From Flavobacteriales bacterium (GTDB lineage: Bacteria > Bacteroidota > Bacteroidia > Flavobacteriales_C > GCA-002722245): DNA of 55,052 nucleotides. A model generated the notes under the pieces. The model saw only the letters and a list, made by a program, of their open reading frames with translations, did no database searches and was not told the DNA's origin. The translations under genes and the position numbers were made by a program. Where the stretch lies: the NCBI GenBank assembly GCA_947444925.1, contig CANFBW010000018.1, positions 1 to 55,052 of the forward strand, in the 5' to 3' direction. Every line of letters begins with the position of its first letter. Positions within the stretch are counted from its first letter, which is position 1. Shown here piece after piece: positions 45,496-52,746 of this stretch.

Positions 45496-46320
45496 TTACA
45501 ATGTGTTTTTGTATTTAGTGCCACCAATGGTAACTACTGATTTGTCATCGCAGGTTCCATCGCCGTAATCAATCGTAATATCAGGCTTACCGGTGCAGGT
45601 AATCAACAAAGTACCTTCCTTCGCATAATCGCAACCATACTCAAAAAGAACCGGTTTAGTAGTCGTTACCGTATAGCTTTCGCCCAAATGGTTTGTACCG
45701 CTAGCTGTACCACTTGTATATGTTTTAAAAACACCGCCAACAAAAGTAACGTCCATTGTTCTATGAGTTTCATAAGCCAACACTTTGTTGTCGGGAGTGG
45801 TAATACGACCACCAATTAAATCAAACTTAAAGGTCAAACCAACTTCGTAGGTAGCGCTGCCTTCAATGTGACAATCATCGATGTAAAAATTTTCAAAAGT
45901 GATATAGCATTTGGTACCCGTGGTTTTCAATAATCCTTGTTTGACAATAATAATTTTCCCCTTACGCACGCGACCATCCCAAGTACAACCTGCTGTACCA
46001 TAGTCAATAGTCAATTTTTTAACGAAGCGATGAGCCTTGTCCACCGAATCAACTTCAATGGTTTTTACGGCGCATGGATCTGCATCCAAAGCATTTTCCA
46101 TTTTCAACGCTTGATCTTCTACATTGCTCACCTCAGTGTGCACCACGGTGTAAACGTGCGTGTACATCGCGTCAGATTTCTTGTTGTCTTGCGCACTTTC
46201 TACCGCAGTAGCTGCCGGCAATTCTTCATAGGGAACCACTCTATCCTTGTTACAAGAATAACCCAACGCCACCATCAGTGCCGATGCCATCACAAAGCTT
46301 TTAGTATTCAATGTCATCAT
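45496..46320 (-). CDS. Putative lipoprotein of unknown function
   Basis: A 274-residue protein with a lipoprotein-type signal ending VALGYSC (Cys23), followed by a low-complexity linker and a beta-rich body. The body contains VKKLTIDYGTAGCTWDGRVRKGKIIIV and later ITIDYGDGTCDDKSVVTIGG. The repeated 'DYG...C...D' pattern suggests two related beta domains with paired cysteines and is common in uncharacterised Bacteroidota lipoproteins. No enzymatic motif is seen. It is monocistronic, with its own terminator. Two Met codons at the start leave the exact start uncertain by one residue. Confidence 0.75.
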   Translation of the reverse strand: MMTLNTKSFVMASALMVALGYSCNKDRVVPYEELPAATAVESAQDNKKSDAMYTHVYTVVHTEVSNVEDQALKMENALDADPCAVKTIEVDSVDKAHRFVKKLTIDYGTAGCTWDGRVRKGKIIIVKQGLLKTTGTKCYITFENFYIDDCHIEGSATYEVGLTFKFDLIGGRITTPDNKVLAYETHRTMDVTFVGGVFKTYTSGTASGTNHLGESYTVTTTKPVLFEYGCDYAKEGTLLITCTGKPDITIDYGDGTCDDKSVVTIGGTKYKNTL

Positions 46321-46483
46321 AAAATATATTTAAGTTGATTTGTTCAAAATTCAAATATGCCTATTAGACGTTGAAATTACAAAAAGGTTGACTTTTTTTA
46401 AAAAAAAATTAGATCTCTCTGCTTTTTCACAATGAAAAACACATTCCAAAGCGGACAAAAAAATTCATCCTCTTTTATACAAG

Positions 46484-49400
46484 CTATCTGATTAGCGTCA
46501 CATGCCCCATACGTTCCCCTGCTTTTTCGGTAAACGAATCGGTATAGTAAAGTTTCCAAACATATACATCAATCTCCGCATCTCTCATGGTATTGGTGCG
46601 CTTCCCATTCCATGGCTCATCTATTTTAGTTGACCTGAATATCAGCTCACCCCAACGATCAAAAATTAAAAACTCATAGTTGCCGCAATTGTTGCAGCCG
46701 TGGTTGGCGCCATAAGGAAAAAAAACTTCGTTTAAATTGTCACCGTTGGGCGAAAAAGCATTGGGCGCGTACAAAGTAAAAATATCTTTAATGTACACAT
46801 CGTGCTGCGTTGTATCGGCGCACATTGCATTTCGCGCAATCAAAGTCACTGGAACAGTATCTGTTTTGACAACAGTAAATACAATCGGAAATTCTGTATT
46901 GGTGGTATTGGATGTCGCAGGAAAACCTTTTGCTGTAAAATCCCACTCGAAAGTCGATGCATCAATAGATGTGTTTGTAAAATTAATTCGCGGATCGGCA
47001 GTGCTCGCCGGCGATGGATCAAAAGTAAATTCAGCAGTTGGCACAGAGGCAATCTGCACCCGCGCAGAAGCGCTGTCCATGCAGCCATTTTGAAACTGAA
47101 CAAACAACTCTGCTTTGTAATTTCCATCATTCGAATATAGATGTGATGTGGCGGCAGTTGGATTAATTACCACCGCCGAATCTCCATCTCCAAAACGCCA
47201 CAAAGCCGACACTACATTCGCTGAAGAACTATCTGCAAAATTGACTTTAAAAGGTGCACAACCACCCAACAATGGTTTCACATTTAAATCGGGAAGCGAA
47301 TCTATTTTCACCGAGATGCTGCTCGATGTTTGACACTGCGTGCCTTGCGTATACGTAATCACGTGCATGCCTGCTGGCGCGCCTTTCGGATTAAACAAGC
47401 CACTTGCATTCACCGCCGTTCCGCTAAAAAAACCATTGGGTTTTAAGGGATACAATTGCTGTGGCGGCAAATTCTGACAAAATGAAGTGGTGGCTAAAAT
47501 TGCAGCACTCACCGTATCGGTAACCACCACTGTAATAGAATCTTTGTCGGGACAGAAGCCACCGCTTCCTGTCAGTGTGTATTTCACTTTGAAGGTTCCA
47601 GCCGTTGTTGGTGTAAACAATCCTGAATTGCTTACCCCTGTTCCGCTCCAGGTTCCACCATTATTGATTGCTGTAATCTGCATCGGCGCATCATAAATAC
47701 ACAATGCCTGCGGACTTCCGGTGGTGATACTCGCATCTTCTCTTTCTACTATTGTGATGTCAATACTGTCCTTTGCACTGCACATTGCTGTGGCTCCCGA
47801 TACCGAGTACAATACTTTGTAGGTGCTGCCTGCCGTGGCCAGCGCTGGATTAAACTGTCCGCTGCTGTTTACCAATCCCGCTGTAGCACAAGTCCATGTT
47901 CCGCCCGGTGTGGAGTTTCCACTTTTTTGTATGGTGTACAATCCTGCGTCTTCACACACCGATGCTATGCTGCTGGTGAGGTTCGCTATCATTTGATTCA
48001 CTACATAAATGGTCATGGTATCTTGCACAAAGCAGGTTCCCGAAGTTTTGTAAGTGATCAAATGCGAACCAACTGCGGCGGTTGCTGCGGTGAAAGCTCC
48101 AGTGGCTGTGTTGGTAATGCCTGTTCCACTCCACGCTCCTGCGCTTGACGCTGCCTCTATTTTTAACGTCTGAATTGGATCGTTGAGACAAAACGGGCCT
48201 TGACCCATGGTGATTTTTGCGGTGTCGATGGACGATACGGTGATGAGCACACTGTCTGCTGCGCTGCAACCCAGCGTTGCTCCCGGCATCACATAATACA
48301 CTTTAAACACACCCGCTCCTGCTACTATTGGATTGAACTCCCCTGTGTTGGTTACCAATCCAGGTGTGGGGGCCGATAGCCATGTTCCGCCTGCGGTGCT
48401 ATTGCTGCTTAATCGTACTTGTTTTGTGCTTGCGTTTTTACACATCGTTGTGTCAGCGGTCACTATGTTCGTTATTTTTTGTCCTACTACTTTTACCGTG
48501 GCCGTGTCTTGCACCGGACAAGAACCGCTGGTTTTGTAAGTAATCAAATAGGAGCCCTGACCTACCGACGGATCAAAGGTTCCTGCTGCGCCATTGGTGA
48601 TTCCTGTACCGCTCCACGTTCCTGCGTTCGACACTAGCTCTTTGGCCAGGTTCACTGTGCCTTGTGACTGGCAGAATGGCCCTTGTCCCAATGTGATTTT
48701 TGCGGTGTCAATTGTCGTTACTGTAATCACCTTAAATGTAGTGTCTCCGCAGGATCCAGCCTTCATGTACCAAATGGTGTCCTTGCCAACACCTGCCAGT
48801 TTCGGATCATAATATCCAAAGTCGGCATCGGTAATCCCTTTGCCACTCGAGGCGCTAAACTTCCCGCCCAACGCAGTTACTTCAATAGTGTCCTTTGCTG
48901 CGTTGTGGCAATAAGATGATTTTTGGGAGGTGATGTTGAGCACCACACTGTTGGATACCGTTACAGAGATGTTGTCACTTTCAGGACAAACACCTGCCGT
49001 GGCATAGGTGAGGCTGTAAGTTCCATTACCTGTTGCCGGACTGAATACGCCCAGCCCGCTCACTCCAGTTCCACTCCAGACTCCACCAGTGGTGCTGCCC
49101 GAAGTGAGTTTCATGGTGTATGCAGGATCAACACTACAAAACGGTCCAGCTGGCAATATCTTCGCGCTATCGGTAGCATTTACAGTGATGCTGGTTGTTT
49201 TGCTATCTCCACATGTTCCGGAAATAGTATAGGTAATAGTGAATGTTCCTGCGCCAGAAACTTTAGCATCAAAAACTCCTGTTGCTGTGTTGGTAATGCC
49301 AGTTCCACTCCACACTCCACCTGCATCAGTGCCTGTTAAAGTTTTCGTCGCTGCATTCGCACACATCGGAGAAACAGCTGTAATCGCAGCATTCTTTCTT

Positions 49401-52225
49401 TGATTGATTTGCACTGTAATGGTATCGTGTGAGCTGCAACCATTGGCTGTTACGTTGCAATGAATTTGGTGAGATCCTGCGGAGTACGATGCCGGATTAA
49501 AACTATTACCCACCAACGCAGTTGCATCTACTTTCCAGGTTCCGCCTGTTGTGGCTGCTGCAAGATTTACTGCTGCATCGTTGCTGCAAAATGGCCCCAC
49601 CTGTGTGATGGTAGAATCGGGTATTGCATTTACAGTGATTGTTTTCATCGCAGAAGAATCTACACAACCGTTCAAGGTAGCAAGCACTTTGTAGTTGTGC
49701 GTGCCCACTGTTGTTAAACCTGCTGTTGCAGCCAATGTTCCTGTACCATCGTATTTCCATTGGAAAGTTGAGCTTGCTGTTGTTGCCGCTGTTAAAGTAT
49801 GTGCTTCGCCTTTGCAAAACGTGCTTTTATTAGGAGACACCGTAATTGTAGGAGTAGTTGGTTTAGCATTGATAGTAACCAAAACTTTATTGCTGATGGG
49901 TGATTCACCACTGCATGAAGCTGAGTTGGTTACTGTAGCCCAATAATTTTTAGTCGCCGCTGCCGCTGCGGAAACAGAATAGGTGGAAGCATTAGCACCG
50001 CCAATAGCACCATCATCATTGTACCACTGATAGGCAATGGTGCCGGTTGTTGCCACATTTTTAGTGGCAGTTAAAGTAATGTTAGAACTTCCTTCGCACA
50101 CCGTTGCTCCACCTGTCACCACCGGAGCCAGTTGAGTACAACATGATGTAATATTTACCAATTTACCTTTGATACATTTTAAAGCATTTCCTTCCTCATA
50201 GGTAGTCATAGAATAATCTACTGTTCTCCCCCCGTTAATCGTAACATTACCGGAAGAATACGATGAAGCCGTCAAAAGTCCGAAACTTGCTCCACTTGGC
50301 GCTGAAGTAATCACCACCGAATAGTTCCCGGCTGTAGTCAATTTCCAATCAGTAGGATTAATGGTCACGTTTTTTATTCCTGTACCTGTCACCACCTGAC
50401 TAAACGGAGTTCCTACCACTTGATTGCTACCGTTTCTAAGCTCAACTGTTAAGTTTCCAGAGTATGTGCCCCAAGTATACATCCCAACCACTAAAGAGTT
50501 AATCGTCGCACTACCCGCAGATAAAGTAATGGACGTGTTACCCGTAGCCGCTCCATTGTCTACGGCCGAACGGGTATCATTTATATTGGTTTGAGTTACT
50601 GTTCCTGTAGGTTGAACCCATACAGAAGTTAAATTCCCTGGATCATATGTTGCTCCATATCCTAAAAAAGTGCCGCCACCCGACGGATCGGCTGTGTACC
50701 AAGCATAATTTCCTGAGGTTGATCCTGTTCCGGTAACTACTCTTGAAGGACATGCAGCCAAAGTTCCATTGGCATTTTGATAAGGTTCCACCTCAACAAC
50801 AAATGGCACATCCTTTTGTCGACCACACTCATCGGTAACAGTAGCAGTTACATTGGTAGTTCCTGAATTGGTCATTGTCATTGTAAATGATGCGCCTCCA
50901 TTTTGACTGCCTGTGTTAGTCCCTGTTGCGACCCAATCAACATTGGCTGCTACAGAACCAGATACTGACAATTCAAATTTCACACTTTGACCTTTACAAA
51001 CTGATGTTTGACTTAGCTCCACACCATCGACCAACAATTTAGGTAGCGGAACAACCAATGACTTCAAGAAATTAGGCATGTCCATGTTAACAGCTTGGCC
51101 TTCAATTTTTGCGGTATTGTTGTCTTCGGCCGCAGCCTTGTACCAAGTTTTATCCACAACGCCACCGCCATTGGGATTTGTAATTCTACCAATGTAACCG
51201 GTTCCTAAATTTCCATAGGATTTTGGAGCGGCAAAATATATATTTCCATCGGGTGCCAATTGTAAATGCCCACCTCTCATTCCTCCGGTAACACCTAAAT
51301 CCACTGGAGTTCCCATACCTGCACCAGTCACCGCCATACGGTACAAGTGCCCCGGATTACTATCATCTTGTCCGGTAATTGCGTAAGCGTATTTTCCATC
51401 GGGAGAAAACTCCATACTGTAGGCCGAACTCAAGCCTGTAGTGATGGTATTTTTATGAGTAAACTGTCCGGTTTTAGCATCAAAATCAAACAACATGACC
51501 TTGTCACCCATGATGTAAGAGGCTTGTGTAAAGCAACTATTAAATTTCAAAGTGCCGATATCATCGTACTTAGGCGGCCACGTACCAATACAATCCAAAT
51601 TCGGTCCGGCATTCGAAGTACCAGCATTCGAAATTCCGCTTCCTGACACTGTAAACAATTGAAAACTATTGTTGCACAGTTGATGACTAATCAACCAATA
51701 ATCACTTGATACCGTTCCATCCGGATTTAATTTAGGAACACCCGTTTGACTTTGCGTTAAGTTGGCGGCCAAGTTAGCAGGACCAGTAATCGTTAAATTG
51801 CCCGATCCAGTTCCACTTGTTTTGATGGTGTAATACACTGCCATCGGTTTTGTTGACGCACCACTTCCATTTTTTAAAACCGTTAAATAATATTCATTCG
51901 TTTTTCCTGGAACCGGAATAACCATGGTGCCTTGCGATACATCCCAAGTAGCTGAGGGCAAATTTAATACATTGTTTTTACCCCCATCATACAAATTGTC
52001 GCCCACTACAGAAAACAACAACTTTCCGCTAGGATCTGTAATGGAAGTACTACTTTCCGTTAAATCAGCTCCGATGACAATTCCTGCACCAACAACGGCT
52101 GTGCCCGATGAAAAATTAATTGAAATATTATTCCCTAAAAACCAAACGTCCGCTTGGGCGCAAGCATAACCTGCGGAAATAAGACACAATGCTGCTGTAT
52201 AAAAACACTTTTTACAAAAGTTCAT
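46484..52225 (-). CDS. Giant secreted protein with tandem Ig-like repeats, PKD domains and T9SS type B C-terminal domain
   Basis: A 1,913-residue extracellular protein, likely an adhesin or gliding-associated surface filament. I start at 52225 (MNFCKKCFYTAALCLISAGYACAQ, a good signal peptide); the longer frame from 52315 adds 30 unlikely residues. N-terminal part: a beta-propeller-like region of the 'WFLGNNISINFSSG' type (about 20-420). A jelly-roll segment follows (about 540-680). Then come about twelve tandem Ig-like repeats of roughly 75-80 residues, each with the pattern PFC...GG.WSGTGI.N...G.F.P...G...I.Y...G.C...D. Two PKD-like domains (SALWRFGDGDSAVV) come before the type B domain with YAPNAFSPNGDNLNEVF and IFDRWGELIF. 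The promoter -7 box lies at 52251-52258. Confidence 0.9.
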   Translation of the reverse strand: MNFCKKCFYTAALCLISAGYACAQADVWFLGNNISINFSSGTAVVGAGIVIGADLTESSTSITDPSGKLLFSVVGDNLYDGGKNNVLNLPSATWDVSQGTMVIPVPGKTNEYYLTVLKNGSGASTKPMAVYYTIKTSGTGSGNLTITGPANLAANLTQSQTGVPKLNPDGTVSSDYWLISHQLCNNSFQLFTVSGSGISNAGTSNAGPNLDCIGTWPPKYDDIGTLKFNSCFTQASYIMGDKVMLFDFDAKTGQFTHKNTITTGLSSAYSMEFSPDGKYAYAITGQDDSNPGHLYRMAVTGAGMGTPVDLGVTGGMRGGHLQLAPDGNIYFAAPKSYGNLGTGYIGRITNPNGGGVVDKTWYKAAAEDNNTAKIEGQAVNMDMPNFLKSLVVPLPKLLVDGVELSQTSVCKGQSVKFELSVSGSVAANVDWVATGTNTGSQNGGASFTMTMTNSGTTNVTATVTDECGRQKDVPFVVEVEPYQNANGTLAACPSRVVTGTGSTSGNYAWYTADPSGGGTFLGYGATYDPGNLTSVWVQPTGTVTQTNINDTRSAVDNGAATGNTSITLSAGSATINSLVVGMYTWGTYSGNLTVELRNGSNQVVGTPFSQVVTGTGIKNVTINPTDWKLTTAGNYSVVITSAPSGASFGLLTASSYSSGNVTINGGRTVDYSMTTYEEGNALKCIKGKLVNITSCCTQLAPVVTGGATVCEGSSNITLTATKNVATTGTIAYQWYNDDGAIGGANASTYSVSAAAAATKNYWATVTNSASCSGESPISNKVLVTINAKPTTPTITVSPNKSTFCKGEAHTLTAATTASSTFQWKYDGTGTLAATAGLTTVGTHNYKVLATLNGCVDSSAMKTITVNAIPDSTITQVGPFCSNDAAVNLAAATTGGTWKVDATALVGNSFNPASYSAGSHQIHCNVTANGCSSHDTITVQINQRKNAAITAVSPMCANAATKTLTGTDAGGVWSGTGITNTATGVFDAKVSGAGTFTITYTISGTCGDSKTTSITVNATDSAKILPAGPFCSVDPAYTMKLTSGSTTGGVWSGTGVSGLGVFSPATGNGTYSLTYATAGVCPESDNISVTVSNSVVLNITSQKSSYCHNAAKDTIEVTALGGKFSASSGKGITDADFGYYDPKLAGVGKDTIWYMKAGSCGDTTFKVITVTTIDTAKITLGQGPFCQSQGTVNLAKELVSNAGTWSGTGITNGAAGTFDPSVGQGSYLITYKTSGSCPVQDTATVKVVGQKITNIVTADTTMCKNASTKQVRLSSNSTAGGTWLSAPTPGLVTNTGEFNPIVAGAGVFKVYYVMPGATLGCSAADSVLITVSSIDTAKITMGQGPFCLNDPIQTLKIEAASSAGAWSGTGITNTATGAFTAATAAVGSHLITYKTSGTCFVQDTMTIYVVNQMIANLTSSIASVCEDAGLYTIQKSGNSTPGGTWTCATAGLVNSSGQFNPALATAGSTYKVLYSVSGATAMCSAKDSIDITIVEREDASITTGSPQALCIYDAPMQITAINNGGTWSGTGVSNSGLFTPTTAGTFKVKYTLTGSGGFCPDKDSITVVVTDTVSAAILATTSFCQNLPPQQLYPLKPNGFFSGTAVNASGLFNPKGAPAGMHVITYTQGTQCQTSSSISVKIDSLPDLNVKPLLGGCAPFKVNFADSSSANVVSALWRFGDGDSAVVINPTAATSHLYSNDGNYKAELFVQFQNGCMDSASARVQIASVPTAEFTFDPSPASTADPRINFTNTSIDASTFEWDFTAKGFPATSNTTNTEFPIVFTVVKTDTVPVTLIARNAMCADTTQHDVYIKDIFTLYAPNAFSPNGDNLNEVFFPYGANHGCNNCGNYEFLIFDRWGELIFRSTKIDEPWNGKRTNTMRDAEIDVYVWKLYYTDSFTEKAGERMGHVTLIR
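47290..50130 (-). repeat. Tandem Ig-like coding repeats in the giant T9SS protein
   Basis: About twelve units of roughly 225-245 bp each. At protein level they recur as S/D-x-I-x-x-(G/S)-P-x-C ... GGxWSGTG(I/V)(T/S)N ... GxFxP ... GxC. Neighbouring units alternate between two subtypes: one begins DTAKITxGQGPFC, the next begins with I-x-N-I/L and has PGGTW or AGGTW. The two-unit pattern suggests growth by duplication of pairs. Each unit has a Cys pair that could form a disulfide. Confidence 0.75.
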
Positions 52226-52250
52226 AAACCAATACAAGTTAAGTAGTAAG

Positions 52251-52258
52251 CAAAAGTA
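52251..52258 (-). promoter_or_regulatory. -7 element for the giant T9SS protein gene
   Basis: On the minus strand TACTTTTG (52258-52251) matches TAnnTTTG, 25 bp before the ATG at 52225. A TTG (52277-52275) lies 16 bp further upstream, slightly closer than the usual 19-21 bp. Confidence 0.55.
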
Positions 52259-52365
52259 ATAAAAGGACTTTAGCCAAGCCACTTTTAGTAAATAATATAC
52301 CCCCAAGTAAAACAAAGAGAAAGGACGATTGTTACAAGTGCAAAAAAAAATCTACTTTTACACTA

Positions 52366-52680
52366 ATGAATATTCTAAGAAAGAAAATACTTACTCTGCC
52401 ACTCAGCCTTTTCTTTTTGCTGTTGTATGCAGGTGTATATCTTTCTTCGGGATATTGGCATACGCACCACAAGAGTTCAGATGAAAAATCACTGTCGCTT
52501 TCCAAAGAGGAGCGCTGCGACTATTGTAAACTCGTTACAAGCGAAACTTTTGATGTTTGCAACAACGACATCATTTTTCACAAAAATGCCATCATCCATT
52601 TTTCTCTTCTTGCAACGGAGAAAGTTTTTTTCTCTTCTGTATTAAATCACCACAACAAGGCTCCTCCCGTTAAAGCTTAA
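52366..52680 (+). CDS. Small membrane-anchored protein with HTHH and CxxC motifs upstream of a TonB receptor
   Basis: A 104-residue protein that I do not recognise. The N-terminus is a signal anchor (about residues 9-27). It is followed by SGYWHTHHKSSDEK, a possible metal-binding His cluster, then EERCDYCKLVTSETFDVCNNDIIFH with three cysteines, two of them in a CxxC. The C-terminus has HFSLLATEKVFFSSVLNHHN. His/Cys richness together with a ZnuD/CirA-like receptor 66 bp downstream suggests a metal chaperone or sensor, but that is inference. A TTG (52329-52331) and a TACTTTTA (52353-52360) lie just upstream, very near the ATG. Confidence 0.6.
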   Translation: MNILRKKILTLPLSLFFLLLYAGVYLSSGYWHTHHKSSDEKSLSLSKEERCDYCKLVTSETFDVCNNDIIFHKNAIIHFSLLATEKVFFSSVLNHHNKAPPVKA

Positions 52681-52746
52681 TTTTTATTTCTTCAACTCAC
52701 CGCAACGCTGCCGTGGGTTATTGTTTTATTTTCAAATTAAGCTATC

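Noticed and set aside
47290-50130. CRISPR-like array from repeated sequence
   Set aside because: The repeats are about 230 bp, diverged, in frame and encode Ig-like domains; there are no short identical repeats with spacers.
52226-52315. Longer start for the giant T9SS protein
   Set aside because: The shorter start at 52225 gives a clean signal peptide and follows the promoter -7 element; the longer one starts upstream of that element.
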